Assembly: GCA_900768515.1 (NCBI GenBank)
Contig: CAAGDG010000021.1
Location: 1 to 15,080 of the forward strand
Direction of reading: 5' to 3'
Length of the DNA: 15,080 nt
Source: Lentisphaeria bacterium
GTDB lineage: Bacteria > Verrucomicrobiota > Lentisphaeria > Victivallales > Victivallaceae
Shown here: positions 7,556 to 14,584 of the stretch, one piece after another
Layout: each line of letters opens with the position of its first letter
Numbering within the stretch: position 1 is the first letter of the stretch
Position numbers and translations under genes: made by a program
The notes under the pieces: model-generated
Database searches by the model: none
What the model was told of the DNA's origin: nothing
What the model saw: only the letters and a program-made list of their open reading frames with translations

Positions 7556-7575
7556 CCGCCGCCGCGGGGCGGCGG
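7556..7575 (-). terminator. GC hairpin after lctD, possible weak terminator
   Basis: CCGCCGCC (7556-7563) and GGCGGCGG (7568-7575) form a perfect 8-bp stem with a 4-base loop, 19 bases downstream of the lctD stop on the minus strand. The tail is mixed sequence and not a T-run, so termination would be inefficient or factor-assisted. It is the likely 3' boundary of the lactate operon. Confidence 0.45.
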
Positions 7576-7594
7576 AACCGGACCGGCGCACGCC

Positions 7595-8998
7595 TCACCC
7601 CACCACTTTGGAGGGGTTCAGAATGTTGCCGGGATCGAACACCCGTTTGATTCCGGCCATCAGCGCGCGCTCCTCCTCCGACAGAGACTCCGCCAGATAA
7701 GGACGCTTGGCACAGCCGATCCCGTGTTCTCCCGAGACCTTTCCGCCCAGCGTGGCCGCCTTGCCGTAAAGGTCGGCGAACACCCCGGACAGCGCCTTCT
7801 TCCAGGCCGCCTCGTCGAGAGCGTCGCGCAGCACGTAAATGTGCAGATTGCCGTCCCCGGCATGGCCGAAGGAGCGGAGCCGGACGCCGTGCTTCTCCTG
7901 CAGCGAGCGGGAGAAGAGCACGAACTCCGCGACGTATTTGCGCGGCACCACCACGTCGCATTCGTCCATCTCGGTGGTCGAAGCCTTGATCGCCTCGAGG
8001 AAGGCGCCGCGGGCCGACCAGATCGACTCGTCCCGCTCCTGGGTGTTGGAGATGAAGACGTCGAGCGCCCCCGCCCTGAGGCAGAGGTGGGCGACTTCGT
8101 GGTAGGCCAGGTCGGTCTCCTCCCTGCTTGCGCCGTCGAAGGTCAGCAGCAGATAAGCGTCGGCGGAGTGGTCCGGGAAGCGGCGGCCGAGAAACTCCTC
8201 GGCGGCCAGAATCACCTCGCGCTCCATGAACTCCACCGCGGTCGGAACCGAACTGGCCCGGATGATCTCCGGCACCGTCCGGATCGCCGCCGAAAGGTCG
8301 AGGAACGGAATCAGCAAACTCACCCGCGATTTCGGCAGCGGCAGCAGCCGCAGGATCGCCCGCGTCACCACTCCGAGCGTTCCCTCCGAGCCGACGATCA
8401 GGTCCTTGAGGCTGTAGCCGGAACTGTTTTTGACCACCTTCCCGCCCAGTTCGACCACGGCGCCGCCGGGCAGCACGACTTCCAGTCCCCGCACATAATC
8501 GCGGGTCACGCCGTACTTGACCGCGCGCATGCCTCCGGCGTTGGTGCTGATGTTCCCGCCGATGCTGGCGGTCTTCTCGCCGGGATCGGGCGGGTAGAAG
8601 AATCCGTGCTCCTCGGCGAATTTGGCGACCTCCATCAGCAAAACGCCGGGTTCGACCGTCAGCGTCATGTTCTCGCGGTCCAGCTCCAGGATCCGGTTCA
8701 TGCCGCAGAGGTCGAGCAGGATGCCGCCGTGCAGCGCAACCGAACCGCCGACCAGACCGGTCCCCTGCCCGCGCGGCGTGACCGGAATGTTCCGCTTCGA
8801 GGCGTATGCAAGCACACCGGAGACCTCCTCCGTACAGAGCGCCTTCACCAGAACATCGGGACGGCACCGGACGCCGGAAAGTTCGTCATGACAGTAATCT
8901 TCGCCGATTTCGGCGCCCGGAATCACCCGCTCCGCTGCGCAGATTCCGCGCAGCGCCTCCAGATCGGCGGGCGTGAACTCCTGATAGGGGAAACCCAT
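7595..8998 (-). CDS. lctD: FAD-linked lactate dehydrogenase, LctD/GlcD family
   Basis: A 467-residue cytoplasmic flavoprotein of the FAD-binding type 4 (VAO/PCMH) superfamily, with the length of GlcD/LctD proteins. The FAD-binding half shows PRGQGTGLVGGSV (75-87), DPGEKTASIGGNISTNAGG (138-156) and GSEGTLGV (203-210). The C-terminal oxidase half shows FGHAGDGNLH (377-386), SGEHGIG (422-428) and the closing FDPGNILNP (454-462). It would oxidise lactate to pyruvate and pass electrons to the EtfAB partner encoded immediately upstream, as in Acetobacterium woodii LctBCD. Glycolate or another 2-hydroxyacid is a possible substrate, but adjacent larA favours lactate. The start lies 3 bases after the etfA stop and is preceded by GGAGGAGG within the end of etfA, so it is translationally linked. 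No Cys-rich iron-sulfur (GlcF-like) partner gene is present. Confidence 0.88.
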   Translation of the reverse strand: MGFPYQEFTPADLEALRGICAAERVIPGAEIGEDYCHDELSGVRCRPDVLVKALCTEEVSGVLAYASKRNIPVTPRGQGTGLVGGSVALHGGILLDLCGMNRILELDRENMTLTVEPGVLLMEVAKFAEEHGFFYPPDPGEKTASIGGNISTNAGGMRAVKYGVTRDYVRGLEVVLPGGAVVELGGKVVKNSSGYSLKDLIVGSEGTLGVVTRAILRLLPLPKSRVSLLIPFLDLSAAIRTVPEIIRASSVPTAVEFMEREVILAAEEFLGRRFPDHSADAYLLLTFDGASREETDLAYHEVAHLCLRAGALDVFISNTQERDESIWSARGAFLEAIKASTTEMDECDVVVPRKYVAEFVLFSRSLQEKHGVRLRSFGHAGDGNLHIYVLRDALDEAAWKKALSGVFADLYGKAATLGGKVSGEHGIGCAKRPYLAESLSEEERALMAGIKRVFDPGNILNPSKVVG

Positions 8999-9001
8999 TT
9001 G

Positions 9002-10192
9002 CTAAACCTCCTCCCGCTTCCGGGATCTGATTCGTTCCAACAGCTGCGGCACCACCTGGTAGAGATCCTGGCAGATGGCGATGTGGGCGACCTTGAAGAT
9101 CGGTGCGTCGGGATCGCTGTTGATCGCCACAATCCGCTCCGCACCGTTCATGCCGGCCACAAATTGAATCGCCCCGGAAACACCGCAGGCGATCAACAGC
9201 TTCGGTTTGACGGTGCGGCCGGAAAGTCCAATCTGATGCTTTGAATCCAGCCAGCCGGCTTCGACCAGGGCGCGGGTGGAGGCGAGCCGGCCGCCGAGCA
9301 GTCCGGCCAGTTCCGAAAGCATCGCAAGGTCCTCGGGTTTCTTGACCCCGCGCCCCGCGGCCACCAGCACTTCTGCCTCTTCGATTCCGGTTTCGCGCGG
9401 CTTCTCCCGCAATTCAAGAATGTCGATCGCGGAAAGCAGTTTTCCGGGATCCAGCCGGCGGAACGTCACCTTACCGCCGCGGTTCTCCCGCTCCGGAATC
9501 GAAAAAATCTTGTAGCGGACCGTCGCGAACTGCGGCCGGTGGCGCGGCGTGTTGATGTGCGCCATGATGTTTCCGCCGTAAGCCGGCCGGATCTGGTCGA
9601 GGTCGCTGTTGGGAGAGATTTCGAGCCGGGTGCAGTCCGCGGTCAGTCCGGTCCGGAACCGGGCCGCCACCCGCGGCGCCAGCGAACGGCCCGAAGTGGT
9701 GCCTCCCACCAGAATCGAAGAGGGTCTGACCGTTTCGATGAAGTCGGACAGCACCGCCGCATAGGGCTCGATCCGGAAATAGCGCAGCGCGGGATCGTCG
9801 TAGGCAAATACCTCATCCACACCGTATTCGAGCAATTCGCGGGCCGGTTCGCCGATGTCGGCACCGGCGATCACACTGTAAACCGGTTCGCCGATCCGCG
9901 CGGCCAGTTCGCGCGCCTTTCCGATCAGTTCGAGCGACACCGGATGAATTTTCCCCTCGGTCACCTCCGCATAGACCGCGATGCCGCGCCAGAGCGATTT
10001 ATCCACTGACGGCCGGTTGTCCTCGACGAACTCGAAGACTCCTTCCCCTTTGCGGACGCAGATCCGGCACATCCGGCAGCCGGCGTTGATCGAGAGCCGG
10101 CCGTCGGCGTATTCGATCGCGCCGAAGGGACACAGTGCGATCAGCGACTCCGGGTCGCGCGCCTTCTCCTGATGAATTTCAATCGATGCCAT
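9002..10192 (-). CDS. etfA: Electron transfer flavoprotein alpha subunit with N-terminal ferredoxin-like domain
   Basis: A 396-residue protein, about 70 longer than classical EtfA. The extra N-terminus has CPFGAIE (Cys21) followed by Cys39-xx-Cys42-xx-Cys45, a single [4Fe-4S]-type arrangement as in EtfA subunits of bifurcating lactate dehydrogenases. The central Etf alpha/beta domain follows (about 70-265, with ILVGGTTSGRSLAPRVAARFRTGLTADC-type sequence at 160-187). The C-terminal FAD domain holds GLSGRTVKPKLLIACGVSGAIQF (322-344) and AINSDPDAPIF (356-366). Phe344 replaces the His of the SGAIQH motif of many EtfA proteins. The subunit forms a heterodimer with EtfB, holds the mobile-domain FAD and relays electrons to or from LctD. 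Its start is 4 bases after the etfB stop, with GAGG just upstream inside etfB. Confidence 0.92.
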   Translation of the reverse strand: MASIEIHQEKARDPESLIALCPFGAIEYADGRLSINAGCRMCRICVRKGEGVFEFVEDNRPSVDKSLWRGIAVYAEVTEGKIHPVSLELIGKARELAARIGEPVYSVIAGADIGEPARELLEYGVDEVFAYDDPALRYFRIEPYAAVLSDFIETVRPSSILVGGTTSGRSLAPRVAARFRTGLTADCTRLEISPNSDLDQIRPAYGGNIMAHINTPRHRPQFATVRYKIFSIPERENRGGKVTFRRLDPGKLLSAIDILELREKPRETGIEEAEVLVAAGRGVKKPEDLAMLSELAGLLGGRLASTRALVEAGWLDSKHQIGLSGRTVKPKLLIACGVSGAIQFVAGMNGAERIVAINSDPDAPIFKVAHIAICQDLYQVVPQLLERIRSRKREEV

Positions 10193-10196
10193 GAAC

Positions 10197-10997
10197 CTAC
10201 CTCAACTGCTGCAGAAATTTCTTCTCTTCGAGAAACGCGCAGAACCGGTCGCAGATCTCCTCCGGATCCCCTTCCCAGCGCTGCTGAACCACTTCATTTT
10301 CCGGCGGAAAAATCCGCTTGACCTGCGTGGGAGAACCGTTGAGCCCGTAGTGGTTCGGATCGTGGTCCGGAAGGTCGTCAAGCGTCAGCACCCGTACCTT
10401 GCGATCAGCGGTCGCCAGCTTCAGCCGGAAAGAGGGCAGCCGGGGTTCAAAGATCCCCTTCTCCACCGCCAGCAGGCACGGAAATGTGATCCGCGCCACC
10501 TCGATGTGAAGCGGCAGATCCAGTTCGACCGTCACGTCGGAGTGGGTCACCTCCCGCACCTTTCCGACGCCGGCGGCGTGGGTGATGCCGAGAAATTCGG
10601 CCAGTTCGGCGCCGACCTGCGCAGTGTCGCCGTCGGTGGTCTGGCGGCCGCAGATCACCATGTCGAACTCGCCGATCGCCCGGATTCCCTGCGACAGCGT
10701 GTAACTGGTCGCGAGCACATCCGCCCCCCCGAACCGTCGGTCCGAGAGGAGCACCGCATGGTCCACCCCCATCATGAACGCCTCACGCAGCACCGCCTCG
10801 GCCTGCGGCGGCCCCATGGTCAGTGCCGTGACTTCGGCGCCCAGCGAATGCTTGAACCGCAGCGCGGTCTCCAGCGCGTAAAGATCGTACGGATTGAGTT
10901 TTGACGGCACTCCGTCCCGTTTGAGCACACCGGTCGCAGGATCGATTTCAACCTGGCTGGTGCCCGGCACCTGTTTGATGCAGACGATAATTTTCAT
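10197..10997 (-). CDS. etfB: Electron transfer flavoprotein beta subunit, bifurcating type
   Basis: A 266-residue protein beginning MKIIVCIKQVPGT, the typical EtfB N-terminus. It contains the EtfB signature region ICGRQTTDGDTAQVGAELAEFLG and the segment MGPPQAEAVLREAFMMGVDHAVLLSDRRFGGADVLATS, which resembles bifurcating EtfB subunits that bind NAD(H) and a bifurcating FAD, in contrast to the AMP-holding respiratory type. With EtfA and LctD it would couple lactate oxidation and reduced ferredoxin oxidation to NAD+ reduction. The frame stays open far upstream into larA, but the start at 10997 is supported by homology, by AAGGAAA just before it, and by the ATGA overlap with the larA stop (10994-10997), implying translational coupling. 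Confidence 0.92.
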   Translation of the reverse strand: MKIIVCIKQVPGTSQVEIDPATGVLKRDGVPSKLNPYDLYALETALRFKHSLGAEVTALTMGPPQAEAVLREAFMMGVDHAVLLSDRRFGGADVLATSYTLSQGIRAIGEFDMVICGRQTTDGDTAQVGAELAEFLGITHAAGVGKVREVTHSDVTVELDLPLHIEVARITFPCLLAVEKGIFEPRLPSFRLKLATADRKVRVLTLDDLPDHDPNHYGLNGSPTQVKRIFPPENEVVQQRWEGDPEEICDRFCAFLEEKKFLQQLR

Positions 10998-12301
10998 CTC
11001 GTTTCCTTTTCCCCCTGCGGACCGATCCGGACCGGAATGACCGACACCCCGTCCGGAATCACCGCGATTTTCGCACTCCCTCCCGCGCTCCGCAGAGCGG
11101 AATCCACCGCCTCCTGAAGTGTGGAGGCCGCCTCCAGGTGCATTTCGCGCAGCATCCGGTGGTCGCAGTCGCGCGTGACCACGATCACCCGGTAGCGGGA
11201 AAGGATGCGCGCAAGAATCTGGAACTCCCACTGATCCGGTTCGGTCCGGTTGCGCGGCACCGCGGCCACCCGCGCGAGCAGCTCCTGCGGCGAACGCGCG
11301 CCGGCGAGGTTCCGGTAAAAACTCTCTCCACCGTGCCCGTCGGAGCAGCTTGCCGCGATCACGATCGTGCCGCCTTCGCGGCAGACCGCCTCGCCGGCGG
11401 TCATCCCTTTGACCGCCTGATAGACGTTCTGGTCGAGCGGATAACCGCCGTTGGAGGTCAACACGACATCCGCCTCCGGCACCGAAACCCGGCAGACCTG
11501 TTCCAGGAATTCGCACCCGGCGCGGTGCGCCCGCAGAAAATCGCCGGCGAACGCACGCACAATCCGGCGCGCCGGATCGATCACCACGTTGACGATGAAC
11601 GCCAGTTTCACCTGTTCGGCGGCAAAGACCATGTCGCGGTGGATCGGATTGCCCTCCAGGTTTCCGGTCCGGGCGAAGGGAGAGGCGATGAACTCCGCGC
11701 AGTGGTTGGCCAGCACGGTTTCCCGGGCCGCGATTCCGGGCAGAACGCTCTTGCGCCCCCCGGAGAAACCGGCGAAGAAGTGCGGCTCGATGAACCCCTC
11801 CGAAACGAGCAGATCGGCCTCCAGCGCCAGCCGGTTGATCAGAAGCCGCCCCCCGGAAGGGAGGTCCGGCAGACGGACCATCGCCGAGGAATCGGAAGAA
11901 TCGTGGACCACGATTTTCTCCCGTTCGACGATCTCCGGACCGAATTTGGCGATCAGCTCCTCCCGGGTGGTTCCCCGGTGAAAGCCGGTCGCGATCAGAA
12001 TCGTCACCTCGATTCCCGGAGAGCCGCGCCTCAGCCGTTCCAGGATCTGCGGCATGATGACCCGGCTCGGAACCGGACGGGTGTGGTCGCTGGCGATCAC
12101 CACCGCCCGCCGCCGTCCGGCGGCCAGCTCCTCCAGGGGAGGCGAACCGATCGGCGCGTCGAGCGCCTCACCGACCGCCCGCGCCCCGTCTTCCGCCGCC
12201 CGCGGCAGTGCCGCTTCGAAGGTCCCCAGATAGTTGCATTCGCGGATCCGGGCCGAAAGCCGGCTCCGCCCGTACGGAAGCTCAACATTGACCATGTTCA
12301 T
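10994..12301 (-). CDS. larA: Nickel-pincer lactate racemase
   Basis: A 435-residue protein, close to the 424 of Lactobacillus plantarum LarA. The catalytic residues fall at the same numbers as in that enzyme: His108 in ATGFHRG, His174 in EPHFFAGFSGGRK, Lys184 (covalent attachment of the nickel-pincer nucleotide) and His200 (nickel ligand) in LANH. SDHTRPVP (71-78) is the conserved N-terminal motif. The enzyme interconverts L- and D-lactate by hydride transfer. LarA-like proteins act on various 2-hydroxyacids, so lactate is inferred from the neighbouring lctD-etfAB. The cofactor genes larB, larC and larE are not in the window. The start at 12301 (MNMVNVELPYG) is chosen because AGGAAA lies about 6 bases upstream; ATG 12295 is an alternative, and an upstream in-frame start at 12334 falls close to the predicted transcription start. 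First gene of the operon. Confidence 0.9.
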   Translation of the reverse strand: MNMVNVELPYGRSRLSARIRECNYLGTFEAALPRAAEDGARAVGEALDAPIGSPPLEELAAGRRRAVVIASDHTRPVPSRVIMPQILERLRRGSPGIEVTILIATGFHRGTTREELIAKFGPEIVEREKIVVHDSSDSSAMVRLPDLPSGGRLLINRLALEADLLVSEGFIEPHFFAGFSGGRKSVLPGIAARETVLANHCAEFIASPFARTGNLEGNPIHRDMVFAAEQVKLAFIVNVVIDPARRIVRAFAGDFLRAHRAGCEFLEQVCRVSVPEADVVLTSNGGYPLDQNVYQAVKGMTAGEAVCREGGTIVIAASCSDGHGGESFYRNLAGARSPQELLARVAAVPRNRTEPDQWEFQILARILSRYRVIVVTRDCDHRMLREMHLEAASTLQEAVDSALRSAGGSAKIAVIPDGVSVIPVRIGPQGEKETR

Positions 12302-12336
12302 GGTGATTTCCTGTTTCCGTTTACCCTGTCCCACTT

Positions 12337-12365
12337 AAGGTAGAGGTGCGCTTCCGGAAAAACAA
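12337..12365 (-). promoter_or_regulatory. Candidate promoter of the larA-etfB-etfA-lctD operon
   Basis: On the minus strand TTGTTT (12365 to 12360) and TACCTT (12342 to 12337) are separated by exactly 17 bases. Transcription would start near 12330, giving a leader of about 30 bases that includes the larA Shine-Dalgarno. The spacer contains the 8-base palindrome TTCCGGAA (12352-12359), a conceivable operator. The -10 matches consensus only moderately, so an activator may be needed. Confidence 0.4.
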
Positions 12366-12396
12366 TTTATTTTTTGAAAAAAAAGCGGATTTTTTC
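12366..12396 (-). promoter_or_regulatory. A/T tracts, possible UP element and hairpin upstream of the lar promoter
   Basis: Directly upstream of the proposed -35 lie phased A and T runs. GAAAAAA (12376-12382) and TTTTTTC (12390-12396) form an inverted repeat with a 7-base loop, and another T-run precedes it (12370-12375). In GC-rich DNA this position and composition fit an UP element contacted by RNA polymerase alpha, or bent DNA between divergent promoters. Confidence 0.35.
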
Positions 12397-12471
12397 AGAT
12401 TCGTTCACATCCTGACAAAATTCGCTCCACCGCCCCCCCCGCGCTCCTTCCTGAAATGCGCCCGCTTCACC

Positions 12472-12500
12472 TTGACGCGACCGCTCCCGCAGGTTATATT
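12472..12500 (+). promoter_or_regulatory. Sigma70-type promoter of the MFS-ymdB-ribB genes
   Basis: TTGACG (12472-12477) and TATATT (12495-12500) have an exact 17-base spacer, the best promoter in the window. Transcription would start around 12506-12508, leaving a leader of about 20 bases that contains GGAG motifs before the ATG at 12527. The lactate operon is transcribed in the opposite direction from the same intergenic region. Confidence 0.75.
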
Positions 12501-12526
12501 AATTGGAAACGGAGCTGGAGAAAATC

Positions 12527-13738
12527 ATGACTCGAAAACTGCTGGCCGCATGGCAGCTCGGAGCGCTGGCCGCGCTCCACTTCACTGTTGATATGCTCTC
12601 AGGCACGCTGCCCGGATTTCTGCCGGTGCTGCGTGATCATTACGGGCTTTCTCTGACCGTCGGCAGTATGCTGGTTTCCCTCTGCGCCTTCAGCTCCAAC
12701 ACGGTGCAGCTGCTGGTCGGCGGTCTTCGACGACGCGCGATCTGGCCCCGGCTGGTTCAGGCGGGAGTGCTGCTCGGGTCGCTGATCTGTTTTGTCGGAC
12801 TGGTGCCGCAGGGCGCCGGCGCCGTCTGGATGCTCAGCATTCTGATGCTGGTGGTCGGCACCGGGGTCGCACTGCTTCATCCCGAGGGACTCCGCGGTGT
12901 CTGCGCGATCGATCCGGCGTCAATTCCGCCCGGGGTGGCGACCTCGCTTTTCATGCTCTCCGGCTTCTTCGGCTATGCCACCGGGCCGCTGCTCGGCGGG
13001 TGGCTGGTGGAGACGGGCGGCTTTTCCGGACTCTTCTGGCTCTATTTATGGATTGTGCCGCTGCTCTGGATCTTCCACCGCGCCCGGGTGCGGCTGGCGG
13101 TCGAGGAGAACGGGGGCGGTGGCCGGCCCCAAGCCCATTCCAGCCGGGCGGTTCCGACCTCTCCGCTGACCTTCTGGGAGATCTTTCTGATCGCCACGTT
13201 GATCAACACCGGCTGCATCGTCATCCAGGCGCTGCTGCCGACCTACCTCAACGGCTACGGGTTCTCCCTGATCTTCGGCGGGGTCAGCGCGATGCTCTTC
13301 GGCGCCGGCGCCGGACTCGGCGCTTTTGCGACCAGTTTCATCGTTCGCCGCCATTCGACGCTGCGGGTGATCCAGCTCGAAATCGCCGCCGGCATTCCGC
13401 TGCTGCTGCTCTATCTGCTGCTGGCCGGCCAGGGGTGGGCCGCGGTGCTGGTTTTCTTCGCCGGCGCACTGGTGGGCGCGGGCTTTCCGCAGCTGGTGGT
13501 GCTGGCGCGGAGCGCACCGAACGGGCCTTCGCTCGGCGCGCGAATGGGACTGATCGTCGGAGGAACCTGGGGGATCTCCGGCGTGATCCTGCTCGGCGTC
13601 GGTGCGATGGGAGACCGCTTCGGACTCGAACCGGCGATGCTGACCAGCCCTGCCTTCTTTCTTCTGGTTCCGCTCTTCTGCCGGCTGCTGAAACAGCGCC
13701 GCCGGTACAACCTTTCCGCTCAGGAGACAATGCGATGA
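12527..13738 (+). CDS. MFS transporter, fosmidomycin-resistance (Fsr)-like
   Basis: A 403-residue inner-membrane protein with about 12 hydrophobic segments and a longer charged cytoplasmic loop near residues 180-215 separating two six-helix halves. Family hallmarks are an N-terminal HFTVDMLSGTLPGFLPVLRD-type segment (18-37) and GTGVALLHPEG (111-121), as in Fsr-like major facilitator proteins. The substrate is unknown; fosmidomycin efflux is only the name of the characterised relative, and a small organic acid or sugar is equally possible. The ATG at 12527 is chosen because GGAG (12517-12520) lies 6 bases upstream. The in-frame TTG at 12503 would precede the transcription start predicted from the -10 at 12495-12500. 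The stop overlaps the ymdB start as ATGA (13735-13738), so the two genes are translationally coupled. Confidence 0.82.
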   Translation: MTRKLLAAWQLGALAALHFTVDMLSGTLPGFLPVLRDHYGLSLTVGSMLVSLCAFSSNTVQLLVGGLRRRAIWPRLVQAGVLLGSLICFVGLVPQGAGAVWMLSILMLVVGTGVALLHPEGLRGVCAIDPASIPPGVATSLFMLSGFFGYATGPLLGGWLVETGGFSGLFWLYLWIVPLLWIFHRARVRLAVEENGGGGRPQAHSSRAVPTSPLTFWEIFLIATLINTGCIVIQALLPTYLNGYGFSLIFGGVSAMLFGAGAGLGAFATSFIVRRHSTLRVIQLEIAAGIPLLLLYLLLAGQGWAAVLVFFAGALVGAGFPQLVVLARSAPNGPSLGARMGLIVGGTWGISGVILLGVGAMGDRFGLEPAMLTSPAFFLLVPLFCRLLKQRRRYNLSAQETMR

Positions 13739-14526
13739 ATCTGATTTTCATTGGCGACGTAGTCGGCAGAGGCGGCCGCGAAGCCGTCAAAAAACTGGTT
13801 CCGGAACTCCGCCGGGAATTTAACGCCCAGTTCGTCGTGGTCAACGCGGAAAACTCCGCCGCCGGCGCCGGACTGACCGCAAGCTGCGCGGCAGACCTGC
13901 TCACCGCCGCCGACGTGTTGACCGCTGGAGACCATGTCTGGGATCAGCGGGGGTTCGACTCCGAAATCGCCCGACTCGACCGGGTGATCCGGCCCGCCAA
14001 TCTCCACGCGAAACAGCCGGGACGCGGCTGGGGCGTCTTCCGCAATCCGGCGGGCGGCGAGGTTGCGGTCATCTCGCTTCTGGGAAAGGTGTTCATGCGC
14101 GATTCCGCCTACTGCCCGTTCGAGACGGTCGACCGGATTCTGGAAAAGGAGCTGCCCCGCTCCGTCAAAACCGTCCTGGTGGACTTCCACGCCGAAGCCA
14201 CCAGCGAGAAACTGGCGATGGGATATTTCCTCGACGGCCGGGCGACCGCGGTGCTCGGCACCCACACCCACGTCCCGACCGCAGACGCGGTGATTCTGGC
14301 GGGCGGCACCGCCCGCCAGACCGACGTCGGGATGGCCGGCGCCGCCCGGAGCGTGCTGGGGCGCGAAGTCGAGGCGGTGCTCTACAAATTCACCACCGGA
14401 TTGCCCAACCGGCTGCCGGTGGTGGAACGCGGCGCGATCCGGGTGGACGGCGCCGTGGTGACCTACGATCCGGTTACCGGTCGGGCGAGCGCGATTCGGA
14501 GCTTCTCCCGCGAAGTGGAAATCTGA
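13735..14526 (+). CDS. ymdB: YmdB-family metallophosphoesterase (2',3'-cyclic nucleotide phosphodiesterase-like)
   Basis: A 263-residue cytoplasmic protein matching the TIGR00282/YmdB family in length and motifs: GDVVG (7-11), NAENSAAGAG (37-46), GDHVWD (65-70), DFHAEATSEK (150-159) and GTHTHVPTAD (175-184). These supply the residues that bind the two metal ions. In the third motif Asp66 replaces the Asn of the GNH consensus seen in B. subtilis YmdB. The B. subtilis and Deinococcus homologues hydrolyse 2',3'-cyclic nucleotides, and YmdB in Bacillus affects biofilm and motility programmes. The biological role here is unknown. The start is fixed by the ATGA overlap with the MFS gene; the frame is open further upstream but that stretch lies wholly within the transporter gene. 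Followed after 58 bases by ribB. Confidence 0.9.
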   Translation: MNLIFIGDVVGRGGREAVKKLVPELRREFNAQFVVVNAENSAAGAGLTASCAADLLTAADVLTAGDHVWDQRGFDSEIARLDRVIRPANLHAKQPGRGWGVFRNPAGGEVAVISLLGKVFMRDSAYCPFETVDRILEKELPRSVKTVLVDFHAEATSEKLAMGYFLDGRATAVLGTHTHVPTADAVILAGGTARQTDVGMAGAARSVLGREVEAVLYKFTTGLPNRLPVVERGAIRVDGAVVTYDPVTGRASAIRSFSREVEI

Positions 14527-14584
14527 ACGGACCGCACAGACGGTTCGATCGACAAATAGAAACTTTTTTCAGGAAACACGATTC

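Noticed and set aside
7724..9244. A 506-codon + strand open frame opposite lctD and the end of etfA
   Set aside because: It spans two real genes and their junction, has a His/Arg/Gln-rich composition, and lacks any recognisable domain or ribosome binding site.
10998..11516. Upstream extension of etfB into larA
   Set aside because: The extension lies wholly within larA and has no EtfB homology. MKIIVCIKQVPGT at 10997 is the typical start with a ribosome binding site and ATGA overlap.
11138..12343. A 401-codon + strand open frame opposite larA
   Set aside because: larA on the other strand has complete catalytic motifs; the antisense product is Arg/Pro/His-rich and featureless.
12503..12505. 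TTG as start of the MFS transporter
   Set aside because: It lies 3 bases after the -10 box, before the expected transcription start; ATG 12527 has a GGAG 6 bases upstream.
13000..13734. Upstream extension of ymdB inside the MFS gene
   Set aside because: The YmdB family starts at MNLIFIGDVVG, exactly at the ATGA junction; the extension is an out-of-frame reading of the transporter.
12527..13738. The MFS protein as the lactate permease of the adjacent lactate operon
   Set aside because: It is transcribed in the opposite direction with ymdB and ribB, and its motifs match Fsr-like carriers, not LctP/LldP or JEN-type lactate transporters. A transport role for lactate cannot be excluded but has no support.
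14527..14584. Possible FMN riboswitch before ribB
   Set aside because: Only 58 bases are available, too short for the conserved FMN aptamer, and no RFN-element consensus is visible.
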